Source: Gaiellasilicea sp963784895
GTDB lineage: Bacteria; Actinomycetota; Thermoleophilia; Gaiellales; Gaiellaceae
Length of the DNA: 64,000 nucleotides
Direction of reading: 5' to 3'
Assembly (NCBI GenBank): GCA_963784895.1
Contig: CAWATM010000009.1
Span: 1 to 64,000, forward strand
In this document: positions 52,807 through 61,411 of the stretch, in pieces
How positions within the stretch are numbered: position 1 is the first letter of the stretch
Layout: every line of letters begins with the position of its first letter
Program-made: the position numbers and the translations under genes
The notes under the pieces: generated by a model
Seen by the model: only the letters and a program-made list of their open reading frames with translations
The model's database searches: none
Told to the model about the DNA's origin: nothing

Positions 52807-53637
52807 CTAGAGCGCAGCCGTCGCCCGTGCCACGAGCGTGCGGGCGATCTCGACCTTGAACGCCGTGCCGGCGAGGGGCGTGGCGGCATCGAGCTCGTTC
52901 GGCGCCGAGAGCAGCCACGGGATCGGCGCGGCGCCGGCCAGCGCGATCCGCGTTTCGCCGCCGACCCGGGCTGCGGCGACGCCGACGAGCGGGAAGGCCC
53001 AACGCTGTCGGTCCATCGCTTTCAGGTACGTGCTTGCTTCGATCTCGGGCAGCTCGAGCTCGAGGATCAGCTCGTCCGAGGCCAGCGTCGTCGTCGAGCG
53101 GTCGTCCTCCGTCGGCAGGCGGTAGAGCTCCGCCAGCCCGAGCTCGCGCCGGTCGGTGCGGATGCGGGCGTCGAGTGCGAGCAGCGCCGCGGCCGGATCG
53201 GAGGGGTGCGCCGAGGCGCAGAAGTCGTTCCCGAAGAACGCGTGCTCGCGGTGCTGGCCCTCCTGCGCGTGGCACGTGTCGCCGCCATGGAGCCGGCAGG
53301 GGAACTTGAGCCGCCAGTACCAGCAGCGCGTCGCCTGGAGCAGGTTGCCGCCGATCGTGCCCATGTTCCGCAGTTGCGGCGACGCCGCCAGCCGGCAGGC
53401 CTCGCGGAGCGCCGCCGGGATCTCGGTCGAGGCCTCGAGCTCCGCCAGCGTCGTGCCCGCGCCGATCGTGCGCGCCGAGATGCCGCGCGGCACCGCCTCC
53501 CGCACGTCGACGAGGCTCTCGGCGGCGACGATCCCGTCTCGCAGCAACGGCACGAGCTCCGTCCCGCCTGCGAGCGCCCGGCCGCCCGCGAGCGCCGCGA
53601 CGGCGTCGGTGGCCGAGCTAGGCCGCTCCAGCCGCAA
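52807..53637 (-). CDS. Molybdenum hydroxylase FAD subunit with extra cysteines (PaoB-like)
   Basis: 276 residues from a TTG behind GGAAGGAG. FAD motifs AGGTEL (23-28) and NMGTIGGNLLQATRCWY (91-107) are present. Between 105 and 140 lie four cysteines, C105, C114, C122 and C140, in an insertion RCWYWRLKFPCRLHGGDTC...NDFCASAHPSD. The same arrangement in PaoB of the E. coli aldehyde oxidoreductase PaoABC binds a 4Fe-4S cluster. It should pass electrons from the 2Fe-2S subunit to FAD. It overlaps the Mo subunit gene by 20 bases. Confidence 0.92.
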   Translation of the reverse strand: MRLERPSSATDAVAALAGGRALAGGTELVPLLRDGIVAAESLVDVREAVPRGISARTIGAGTTLAELEASTEIPAALREACRLAASPQLRNMGTIGGNLLQATRCWYWRLKFPCRLHGGDTCHAQEGQHREHAFFGNDFCASAHPSDPAAALLALDARIRTDRRELGLAELYRLPTEDDRSTTTLASDELILELELPEIEASTYLKAMDRQRWAFPLVGVAAARVGGETRIALAGAAPIPWLLSAPNELDAATPLAGTAFKVEIARTLVARATAAL

Positions 53638-55882
53638 CGGGCTCCTTCCTGCCTCTAGCCTCCGCCTCGCGGAGCGCGCGCAGGATCTCCTCGCGCGTGA
53701 TCGGCAGCGACGTCACGTCGGCGCCCGTTGCGTCGCGGATCGCGTTCGCGATCGCGGCCGCCGTGGGCACGATCGGCGGCTCACCGAGCCCCTTCGAGCC
53801 GAGGTTCGTCAAATGCTCGTCGGGCACGTCGACGAGGTCGCAGACGATCTCGGGCACGTCCGCAATCGTCGGCAGCTTGTAGGCATCGAGCGTCTTCGTC
53901 AGCACCGTCCCCGTCCGTGGGTCGTCGAGGCGGTGCTCCGAGAAGGTGTGCCCGAGCGCCTGGATGATCCCGCCCTCGATCTGGCTGCGGGCGCCGAGCG
54001 GGTTGATCACGCGGCCGACGTCGTGGATCGCGACGACCTTCTCGACCCGGACCTCGCCGGTGCCGACGTCGACGGCGACCTCGGCGAGCTGGATCCCGAA
54101 CGTGAGCACGCGCATCCCGGTCGGGTTGGGGCCGCGCGAGCCTTTGCCGAGGATCTGGCCGTTCTCGAGCAGGCCCGTGATCTCTTCGAGCGGCCAGCTG
54201 CCGCCGTCGGTGCAAACGATCCGCCCGCCCTGCAACGACAGCAGCCGCTCTTCTCGATCGTAGCGCTGTGCCGCCAGCTCGACCACCTGCCGCGCCGCGT
54301 CCGCGGCCGCCGAGCGCACCGCCGGGCCCATCGACGGCAGGGTCGACGAGCCGCCGGAGATCGACGCGAACGGGCCGCGGGCCGAGTCGCCGACCTGCAC
54401 CGAGACGTGGTCGAGTGGCAAGCCGAGCTCCTCCGCCGCGATCATCGCCATCGCCGTGCGCGTGCCCGTGCCGATGTCCTGCATCGCCGTGACGACGTTC
54501 GCGCGCCCATCCGAGCCGAGGCGCACCCAGGCGTAGCTCGGCGGGCCGCCGCCGCCGTACCAGATCTGACTCGCCATCCCGATGCCGCGCTTCCAGATCT
54601 CGTCCGAGCGCGCGCGCACCTCCTGTCGCCGGGCCCAGTGCGGTTCGGCGCGGCGGTAGCACTCCATCAGGCTCTTCGAGGAAAACGGCCGGCCGTCCAT
54701 TGCGTCGGTCTCGGCGTAGTTCCGCTTCCGCAGCTCGAGCGGGTCGACTCCGAGCTGCGCCGCGAGCTTGTCGAGCACGCACTCGAGCGACCATGTCCCC
54801 TCGACGAAGCCCGGCGCACGGAATGCGGCCATCGGCGGGATGTTCAGCTTGGCGCCGTGCTCGACCGTCTTCACGTTCTCGCAGGCGTAGAGCAGCTGCG
54901 TCGGCCCCGCGGTCGGCGGCAGCCAGCCGCTCCAGCCGAGCGCGCACGTGTACTCGCCGCCGAGCGCCGTCAGCGTCCCGTCCGCCCGCGCCGCCGCCGT
55001 CACCCGCTGGCGCGTCGCGTTGCGGTTGCCGCCGACGACGTTCTCCTCGCGGCGGGAGAGCGCGCAGCGCACCGGCCGTCCGGTCCGCTTCGCCAGCTCG
55101 GCCGCGAGCAGGAGGTAGTTGCCGAGCCCGTTCTTGGCGCCGAAGCCGCCGCCCATGAACTCGCAGATCACACGCACCTTGTCCTGCGGCAGGCCGAGCT
55201 GCGCGGCCAGGTCGCGGCGGAGGCCCCAGATGTACTGCGTCGACACGTAGACGTCGAGGCCGTCGCCGCGCCACTCGCAGACGCACTGATGTGTCTCGAG
55301 TGGGTTGTGGTTCAGCGTCTGCGTCGTGTACTCGGCCTCGACGACTGCGTCCGCCTCGGCCAGCCCGCGCTCGTAGTCGCCGCGCTCGTAGTGGACCGAC
55401 TCCTGGAGCAGCGAGCCGCGCGCGACGGCCTCGTCCGCGTCGAGCAGCGGCTCGAGCACCTCCCACTCGATCTCGACGAGCTCGACGGCGGCGCGGGCCT
55501 GCGCCAGTGTCTCGGCGGCGACGCCGCCGACGGCGCCGCCCTCGTAATGCACCGCCTCGTCGATCCCGAACACCTCCCCGGGGCCGACGACCGCGAGCAC
55601 GCCGGGCGCGGCCGCGGCAGCGCCGAGGTCGATCCGTTTGACTCGCGCCCGCGCGTGCGGGCTCCGCACGAGGGCGCTCTCGAGCATCCCCGAGAGCTTG
55701 ACGTCGCCCGTGTAGCGCGCCTCGCCGCGAGCCTTCTCGTAGCCGTCGACGCGCGGTGCGTCCCGGCCGACGACCGCTCCCGGCCCGGCCGGCCACTGGA
55801 CGAGCGCGTCCTCCTCGACGAGCGTCCACACCTCCTCGTAGCGGCCCTCGACCTCCTTCTCCGAGCGGATCAGCCTTGCCAC
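53618..55882 (-). CDS. Molybdenum-binding large subunit of a xanthine/aldehyde-oxidase family enzyme
   Basis: 754 residues from a GTG that overlaps the 2Fe-2S subunit stop by 13 bases. Family motifs: GYEKARGEARYTGD, LHNHNPLETHQC-like NHNPLETHQCVCEW, VICEFMGGGFGAKNGL, PMAAFRAPGFVEGTWSLECVLD and the C-terminal active-site segment SKGLGEPPIVPTAAAIANAI whose Glu acts as base. It holds the molybdopterin cytosine dinucleotide cofactor and hydroxylates purines, N-heterocycles or aldehydes using water. The exact substrate cannot be read from the sequence. Confidence 0.95.
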   Translation of the reverse strand: MARLIRSEKEVEGRYEEVWTLVEEDALVQWPAGPGAVVGRDAPRVDGYEKARGEARYTGDVKLSGMLESALVRSPHARARVKRIDLGAAAAAPGVLAVVGPGEVFGIDEAVHYEGGAVGGVAAETLAQARAAVELVEIEWEVLEPLLDADEAVARGSLLQESVHYERGDYERGLAEADAVVEAEYTTQTLNHNPLETHQCVCEWRGDGLDVYVSTQYIWGLRRDLAAQLGLPQDKVRVICEFMGGGFGAKNGLGNYLLLAAELAKRTGRPVRCALSRREENVVGGNRNATRQRVTAAARADGTLTALGGEYTCALGWSGWLPPTAGPTQLLYACENVKTVEHGAKLNIPPMAAFRAPGFVEGTWSLECVLDKLAAQLGVDPLELRKRNYAETDAMDGRPFSSKSLMECYRRAEPHWARRQEVRARSDEIWKRGIGMASQIWYGGGGPPSYAWVRLGSDGRANVVTAMQDIGTGTRTAMAMIAAEELGLPLDHVSVQVGDSARGPFASISGGSSTLPSMGPAVRSAAADAARQVVELAAQRYDREERLLSLQGGRIVCTDGGSWPLEEITGLLENGQILGKGSRGPNPTGMRVLTFGIQLAEVAVDVGTGEVRVEKVVAIHDVGRVINPLGARSQIEGGIIQALGHTFSEHRLDDPRTGTVLTKTLDAYKLPTIADVPEIVCDLVDVPDEHLTNLGSKGLGEPPIVPTAAAIANAIRDATGADVTSLPITREEILRALREAEARGRKEPVAAGAA

Positions 55883-56307
55883 GAGCCGATCGCCTCCTCG
55901 ATCCGGGGGTACGTGCCGCAGCGGCAGAGGTTGCCGGCCATCCGGTGTCGGATCTCCTCGCTCGACGGCTCCGGGATCTCGGCCACGAGCGCCGCCGCCG
56001 AGACGATCTGGCCGGGCGTGCAGAAGCCGCACTGGAGCGCATCGGTGCGCACGAAGGCGTCGACGAGCGGATGGCTCTTCAGCCCCTCGATCGTCGTCAC
56101 CTCGCGCTCGCCGACGGTGTGGACGAGCGTGATGCAGCTGAGCACGGGGACGCCGTCCAGCTGGACGGTGCAGGCGCCGCAATGCCCCTCGCCGCAGGCG
56201 ATCTTCGTGCCCGTCAGGCCGAGGCCGTCGCGCAGCGTCTCGGCGAGCGTCTGCCCGACCGGCGCCTCGAACGCGTGCTCGTGGCCGTTGACTCGCAACC
56301 TAGACAC
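55870..56307 (-). CDS. 2Fe-2S subunit of the molybdenum hydroxylase
   Basis: 145 residues from GTG. The plant-ferredoxin cluster has C38, C43, C46 and C58 (ACGEGHCGACTVQLDGVPVLSC), the second all-helical cluster C93, C96, C128 and C130 (QCGFCTPGQ; GNLCRCGTYPRI). Standard CoxS/XdhC-type small subunit. No Tat signal peptide, so the enzyme is cytoplasmic, unlike E. coli PaoA. Overlaps the amidohydrolase gene by eight bases. Confidence 0.96.
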   Translation of the reverse strand: MSRLRVNGHEHAFEAPVGQTLAETLRDGLGLTGTKIACGEGHCGACTVQLDGVPVLSCITLVHTVGEREVTTIEGLKSHPLVDAFVRTDALQCGFCTPGQIVSAAALVAEIPEPSSEEIRHRMAGNLCRCGTYPRIEEAIGSWQG

Positions 56308-57451
56308 GCGACGTCACCGCCGTGATGTTCGCGAGGTGGACGAGCCGGAAGGCGATCCGCGCCGTGCGGACGCGCTCCGCCTCGTCCTCGGCCTCGGGGA
56401 AGACGCGCCAGAGGTCGCGCGCGGCGCTGAGCAGCTCGCGGATCTGCTCCGTCTCCTCGCGGTGGCCGTTTGCGCGCTCGTCGCAGGCGTTCAGGGCGAG
56501 GCCGAGGACGCCGATCGTGTCCGCCTGGCGCATCCAGAGGAGCGGCGTCGCCATCGAGAGGTACTGGTGGATGCGCGCGAACGTGAGTGGATGCGCGACC
56601 TCCGCCGGGCCGCGTGGCGCAGTCAGTTCGAGCGCAGGCTCGCCGGCCGCGATTCGGCGGGCGCTGCCGCCGAGCATCGCTCGCAGCTGCCCGTCGTCGA
56701 GCCCGGCCATACGAGCCGTGCGGAGCGAGCTGAGCAGCGAGCCCGGCTGCGTCCCGTAGGGGTAGTCGGAGGCGTAGAGCACCTGCTCGGGCGAGACGAG
56801 CCGGTAGAGGTCGAGCAGGTCGAGCGGGCTCCAGACGGACGTATCGAAGAAGACGTCCGGGCGGCTTCCGAAATGGTGTGCCAGCGCGGCGAGGTCGGCG
56901 ATGCCTGCGTGCGCGATGATCAGCTGCGGCTCGTACCGGTCCATCAGCCGCGCCAGCTCGTCTGCGATCGGCGGCAGGCCGCGGCCGCCGTGGATCAGGA
57001 TCGGGACGCGGCGATCGGCCGCGAGCTCGAACACCGGCGCGAGCCGCTCGTCGTTCAGTGCGAACTTCTGCGCCCGCGGATGGAGCTTGATCCCGCCGGC
57101 GCCGCGGTCGAGGCAGCGCACGGCCTCCTCGATCGGGCTCTCGGTCAGGTCGAGCCGGACGAACGGGACGAGCTGGCCGTCGCTCTGCTCCGCGAACGCG
57201 AGCGTGCGGTCGTTCGGTGCGCGGAAGCCCGGATGTCGGTCGGGCTCGTCGAGGCAGAACACGAACGAGCGCGAGATCCGGTGCGCCTGCTGGATCCGCA
57301 GCAGCTCCTCGAGGTCGCCCCGCATGCCGTCGATGTCGAGGCCGAGATGGACGTGCGCGTCGAAGAGCTCGGCGTCCGGCGGCAGCTCCGCACGGACGAG
57401 CTCGTCGAAACTCTCGACGAGTCCCAGCGCGCGGCGAAGGACGTCTTCCAC
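56300..57451 (-). CDS. Amidohydrolase (TIM-barrel, amidohydro_2 family)
   Basis: 383 residues from GTG. Metal ligands of a TIM-barrel hydrolase: DAHVHLG (D31-A-H33-V-H35), GIKLHPRAQ, LIHGGRGLP, IIAHAGIADL and ASDYPYG. Amidohydro_2 enzymes hydrolyse or decarboxylate ring-type substrates. As first gene of the operon with a molybdenum hydroxylase it may act on the hydroxylated product. The C-terminal third, from about 265, is a helical extension not typical of short members. No clear ribosome-binding site. Confidence 0.88.
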   Translation of the reverse strand: MEDVLRRALGLVESFDELVRAELPPDAELFDAHVHLGLDIDGMRGDLEELLRIQQAHRISRSFVFCLDEPDRHPGFRAPNDRTLAFAEQSDGQLVPFVRLDLTESPIEEAVRCLDRGAGGIKLHPRAQKFALNDERLAPVFELAADRRVPILIHGGRGLPPIADELARLMDRYEPQLIIAHAGIADLAALAHHFGSRPDVFFDTSVWSPLDLLDLYRLVSPEQVLYASDYPYGTQPGSLLSSLRTARMAGLDDGQLRAMLGGSARRIAAGEPALELTAPRGPAEVAHPLTFARIHQYLSMATPLLWMRQADTIGVLGLALNACDERANGHREETEQIRELLSAARDLWRVFPEAEDEAERVRTARIAFRLVHLANITAVTSRV

Positions 57452-57474
57452 GAGCGTGAGTCTACGGACGGCGG

Positions 57475-57850
57475 CTAGCGGACGACCGGCCCGGTTGAAC
57501 CCGAGGTGCGCAGCTCCTGCTCGACCGCCTCGCGCACGAAGGCGCCGCGGGAGGCGACGGCGGCGTCAGCCGCGGCGAGCCGGAGGAAGCTGATGTCGAG
57601 CGAGCCCTGGTAGCTGTCGAGGCGAAGGTCGGCCCGCCGGTCTCGGCCGCGAGCCAAGCCTGCAAGGAGCGGACCGAGCCCTCGAGCGCCCCCGGCTCGT
57701 CGAGCCTCACCGTCCGCCGGCAGGGCATAGACGACGTGGATCTGCGGGGCCGCGCAGCTCGTCGAACCGGTCGACGGTCGAGCGGGGGAGGGCCGCGCCT
57801 GCGGGCACGGCGACGCCGGCCCAGACGAGCGCCATCAGACCCCGACGCAT
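57475..57850 (-). pseudogene. Frameshifted remnant of a secreted protein (relative of 38176-39543)
   Basis: A signal-peptide-like start MRRGLMALVWAGVAVPAGA opens at ATG 57850 but the conserved pieces lie in changing frames: PQIHVVYALPADG, then RLDEPGALEGSVRSLQAWLA in another frame, then DLRLDSYQGSLDISFLRLAA and FVREAVEQEL back in the earlier one, ending with TAG at 57475. In order these match VHVAYVRPPGAPDR, the acidic helix ending in WW, and RFDLFPAPG...LDLSNVVL of the secreted HELVH protein. The metal motif and FN3 domains are absent. Three frame changes and truncation indicate decay. Confidence 0.7.
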
Positions 57851-57860
57851 GACACGAGTT

Positions 57861-59354
57861 TTACGCCGGCTGCAGGCCGGCGACCTTCGCGCGCAGGTAG
57901 GCGAGGTACGGCTGCGGGTCGATCGCCGTCGCCCCGATCGCACGCTCCAGCGTCTCCACCGGCGTGAACTTGCGGCCGTGCCGGTAGATCCGGGTGCGCA
58001 GGGACTCGTAGAGCGAATCGAACTCACCCGCCTCCAGCTGCGCCTCGAGGTCGGGCAGCTCCTCCTCGACTGCGCGCCAGATCTGGACGGAGAGGACGTT
58101 CCCGAGGGCGTAGGTGGGGAAGTAGCCGTAGGCGGCGCGCGTCCAGTGCACGTCCTGAAGAACACCTCGGACGTCGTCGGGGACGTCGACGCCGAGCAGT
58201 TCCTTCATCTTCGCGTTCCAGGCCTCGGGCAGGTCGTCGAGCGCCAGCGCGCCGGAGACGAGCTCCTGCTCGAGCTCGAAGCGCAGGATGATGTGGAGGG
58301 AGTACGTGACCTCGTCCGAGTCGACGCGGATCAGCCCGGGCACGACGCGGTTGATGCCGCGGTACCACGTCTCGAGGTCGACCGACTCGAGCTGAGGGAA
58401 GAGCCCCTGCAGCTCGGTGAGCCGGCCGCGCCAGAAGGCGTGCGAGCGCCCGACGAGGTTCTCCCAGGTGCGGCTCTGCGACTCGCCGAGCCCGAGCGAC
58501 GCGTTTCCGTAGAGCGGCGAACGTGCGAGCGACGGCTCCGTGCCCAGGTAGCTGAGGCCGTGCCCGGCTTCGTGCATCGCGGCCCAGAGCGCGCGCAGGT
58601 TGGTCGGCTTGTAGCGCGTCGTCATCCGGATGTCCGTGCGCGAGAAGGTGGTCGCGAACGGGTGCACGGTCGGGTCGAGCCGATACGTGCCCTCGGGGAA
58701 GCCGAAGTCCCTCAGCACCGCTTCGAGGAACTTCTGCTGCGTCGCGAGCGGGAAGTCGCCCTCGAGGAAGGAGTCGTCCGCCGGCTCGCCGGCCTCGCGC
58801 ACGATCGCCGTCAGCTCGGGCCGCAGGACGTCGAAGACCGCCGTCACCTCGGCCGTCGTCATCCCCGGCTCGTACTCGTCGAGAAAGGCGTCGTAGGGCG
58901 AGTCACCCGGCTCCATGTGCTCCGCCCAGCGGAGCGCGACGTCATGCACGCGCTGCAGCGCGGGCTTGAACACCGAGAAGTCGTTCGCCTCGCGCGCCTC
59001 GAGCCAGGCGACGTGCGCCTTGCCGCCCTCGCGCGCCCAGTCGGCGGCGAGCTCGGCCGGGACGCGGCGCGCCTTCTCCCAGTCGCGACGGGTGACGCGG
59101 ATCAGGCTCGCGTCGTCGGAGTCGTAGTCGAGCTCGCTCTCGAGCGGCGCGAGCTCATCGAGCAGCCGGCCGATCTCGTCGGCGACGAACCGCTCGTGCG
59201 CGATCCCTGAGAGCGTGGCCGAGACCTCCGAGCGGGCGGCCGCCCCGTGCGGCGGCATCATCGTCCGCTGATCCCAGCCGGCGATCGCGGCGGCTTTCTC
59301 GAGGTCGTAGACCTCGGCCAGCCGCCCCTTCAGATCTGTCAGCGCCGCGCTCAC
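57861..59354 (-). CDS. M32-family metallocarboxypeptidase (Taq type)
   Basis: 497 residues from GTG 59354, the usual length. Zinc motif HEAGH (261-265) within WAAMHEAGHGLSYLG, plus the M32 signatures VHPFATTFSRTDIRMTTRY (230-248), ESQSRTWENLVGRS and YLRAKV-type end. It removes C-terminal residues from peptides in the cytoplasm. The gene is divergent from the aldo/keto reductase (31-base gap) and is followed, 10 bases on, by the pseudogene. Confidence 0.95.
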   Translation of the reverse strand: MSAALTDLKGRLAEVYDLEKAAAIAGWDQRTMMPPHGAAARSEVSATLSGIAHERFVADEIGRLLDELAPLESELDYDSDDASLIRVTRRDWEKARRVPAELAADWAREGGKAHVAWLEAREANDFSVFKPALQRVHDVALRWAEHMEPGDSPYDAFLDEYEPGMTTAEVTAVFDVLRPELTAIVREAGEPADDSFLEGDFPLATQQKFLEAVLRDFGFPEGTYRLDPTVHPFATTFSRTDIRMTTRYKPTNLRALWAAMHEAGHGLSYLGTEPSLARSPLYGNASLGLGESQSRTWENLVGRSHAFWRGRLTELQGLFPQLESVDLETWYRGINRVVPGLIRVDSDEVTYSLHIILRFELEQELVSGALALDDLPEAWNAKMKELLGVDVPDDVRGVLQDVHWTRAAYGYFPTYALGNVLSVQIWRAVEEELPDLEAQLEAGEFDSLYESLRTRIYRHGRKFTPVETLERAIGATAIDPQPYLAYLRAKVAGLQPA

Positions 59355-59385
59355 CGGAAGGCAACGTACCCGTAGCATCCCAACG

Positions 59386-60261
59386 GTGGAGCGGCGTCGG
59401 CTCGGTGCGGACGGACCTGAGATCACGGTCGTGGGCATCGGCACGGCGCCGATCGGCTCCGGCCGCGAGTGGGTCTACTGGGGCGGGCAGGACGAGCGCG
59501 AGGCCGTCGCCGCGATCCGCTCGGCGCTCGACGCGGGCGCGAACTGGCTCGACACGGCGCCGTTCTACGGCTGGGGCCGCGCGGAGGAGATCGTCCGCCG
59601 GGCGCTCGCGGGGCGGCGCGACGACGTCCTTCTGTTCACCAAGTGCGGCACGCTTCCCGATGCTGAGCGTGTTTCGCGGATGGACAACCGGCCTGAGGCG
59701 ATCCGCGCCGACCTCGAGGCGAGCCTCCGGCGTCTCGGCGTCGACCACGTCGACCTGCTCCAGCTCCACGACCTCGACCGTTCGACGCCGATCGAGGAGT
59801 CCTGGGCCGAGCTGCAGCGGCTGCGCGCGGAGGGGAAGATCCGCTGGGCCGGCCTCTCGAACCATCCCGCCGAGCTGGTCGAGCGCGCGCACGCGGTCGC
59901 TCCCGTGACGTCGTGCCAGGAGTCGCTGAGCCTGCTCGAAGGGCCGAAGCACCCGGACGTGCTCGAGGTCGTGCGCAGCCACGGGATCGGCCTGCTCTGC
60001 TGGGCGCCGCTCGCGAGCGGATTCCTCGTCGACGGGTTCTCGACGGACGAGCTCGAGCCGGACGACTTCCGCCGCGCCTCCCCGCTGGCGGAGCGGCGCG
60101 AGGAGATCGCCGCCCACGCGAGGGACGCCGCCGCGCGCGGCCGGACGCTCCGCCGGCACGCCGTCGCCTGGGTGCTCGAGCAGCCCGCGGTGACCGCCGC
60201 GATCGTCGGTGTCCGCAATGCGCGCGAGGGGTCGGAGCTGCCGGCGCTCGCGGCTGACTAG
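59386..60261 (+). CDS. Aldo/keto reductase
   Basis: 291 residues from GTG. The AKR barrel with the tetrad D, Y, K and H in NWLDTAPFYGWG, LLFTKCGTL and LLQLHDLD, and the cofactor-binding end AVTAAIVGVRNAREG. It reduces aldehydes, ketones or sugars with NADPH. The DxxxPIxExW pattern (DRSTPIEESWAELQRL) is that of the sugar/L-fucose-dehydrogenase-like group, which suggests a sugar substrate, not certain. M24 peptidase begins 10 bases downstream. Confidence 0.94.
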   Translation: MERRRLGADGPEITVVGIGTAPIGSGREWVYWGGQDEREAVAAIRSALDAGANWLDTAPFYGWGRAEEIVRRALAGRRDDVLLFTKCGTLPDAERVSRMDNRPEAIRADLEASLRRLGVDHVDLLQLHDLDRSTPIEESWAELQRLRAEGKIRWAGLSNHPAELVERAHAVAPVTSCQESLSLLEGPKHPDVLEVVRSHGIGLLCWAPLASGFLVDGFSTDELEPDDFRRASPLAERREEIAAHARDAAARGRTLRRHAVAWVLEQPAVTAAIVGVRNAREGSELPALAAD

Positions 60262-60271
60262 GATCTGGCCC

Positions 60272-61411
60272 GTGCCCGACGTCCTGATCATCGCCGACAC
60301 GATCCGCGCACCGGAGCTGCGCCACGAGGTGCCGCTGGCGGTGCCGGATCCGTTCTTCTATGCGGAGGTCGGCGGCAAACGAACGGTGGTCGTCAGCTCG
60401 CTCGAGTCCGGCCGCATCTCCGAGCTCGGCACCGACCTCCAGGTGATGACGCTCGAGGACGCCGGCATCGACGCCCTGTTGAAGCGCGGGCTCGACACCT
60501 ACGAGCTGAACCGCGAGCTCTACCTCGGCGCCTGCCGGCAGCTTGGCCTCGAGAGCGCGACGACGCCCGGTGGCTTCCCGCTCGAGTACGCCGACCATTT
60601 GCGCGCGAACGGGATCGAGCTGACCGCCGACCAGCGCTTCTTCGACGAGCGCCGCCGCGTCAAGAACGAGCACGAGCTCGCCGGGATCCGCCGCGCCTGC
60701 CGCGCCGTCGAGGCGGGCGTCGCCGTCGGCGTCGAGTTGCTCCGGAGCGCGTCCCGCTCGAACGGCGTCCTCACACTGGACGGCGAGCCGCTGACCTGCG
60801 AGCGGATCCAGCTCGCTGTCGAGCGCGCGTTCGGCGAGCACGGCGCGGCCGCCGAGGAGTTCATCGTCTCGCACGGCGCCCAGACCGCGGTCGGCCACGA
60901 GGCGGGCTCCGGCCAGATTGCGGCCGACGATGTCGTCCTCTTCGACCTGTTCCCGCGCGACCGCGAGTCGGCGTGCTACTCCGACTTCACGCGAACGTTC
61001 TCACTCGGTCCGCCCGCCGACGAGCTCGCCGAGTACCACCGGCTGGCGAAGGAGGCGCTCGACCTGGCCGTGGCCGCGGTGAAGCCGGGCGTCAAGGGCA
61101 GCGACATCCACCGCCAGGTCTGCGACTTCTTCCACGAGCACGGCTACAAGACGCAGCTGCACAAGGAGGACGGCGAGTCGCTCGTCGACGGCTACTTCCA
61201 CGCGACGGGGCACGGCGTCGGGCTCGAAGTGCACGAAAAGCCGGGCGTCGGGCGTGTCGAGAGCGAGCCGCTCGTCGAGGGCGACGTGATCGCGCTCGAG
61301 CCGGGTCTCTACCGGCACGGCTACGGCGGCGTCAGGCTCGAGGACCTGATCCTCGTCACCGCCGACGGCGCCGAGATTCTGACCAGCTACCCCTACGACT
61401 TCGAGTTGTGA
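60272..61411 (+). CDS. M24-family metallopeptidase (Xaa-Pro aminopeptidase-like)
   Basis: 379 residues from GTG. The pita-bread domain holds the metal ligands: two Asp in VLFDLFPRDRESACYSDFTRTF, His in HATGHGVGLEVHEKPGVG, and Glu in DVIALEPGLY and GGVRLEDLILV. The N-terminal domain (about 1-140) is of the creatinase/prolidase type. It cleaves N-terminal Xaa-Pro bonds or a related substrate. It overlaps the acetyl-CoA synthetase gene (GTGA). Confidence 0.93.
   Translation: MPDVLIIADTIRAPELRHEVPLAVPDPFFYAEVGGKRTVVVSSLESGRISELGTDLQVMTLEDAGIDALLKRGLDTYELNRELYLGACRQLGLESATTPGGFPLEYADHLRANGIELTADQRFFDERRRVKNEHELAGIRRACRAVEAGVAVGVELLRSASRSNGVLTLDGEPLTCERIQLAVERAFGEHGAAAEEFIVSHGAQTAVGHEAGSGQIAADDVVLFDLFPRDRESACYSDFTRTFSLGPPADELAEYHRLAKEALDLAVAAVKPGVKGSDIHRQVCDFFHEHGYKTQLHKEDGESLVDGYFHATGHGVGLEVHEKPGVGRVESEPLVEGDVIALEPGLYRHGYGGVRLEDLILVTADGAEILTSYPYDFEL

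Noticed and set aside
53156..57478. A 1440-codon open frame on the plus strand
   Set aside because: It is antisense to the well-recognised molybdenum-hydroxylase operon, its product is Arg/Asp/Glu/His low-complexity nonsense, and it has no start site or domain; it reflects codon bias of the GC-rich minus-strand genes.
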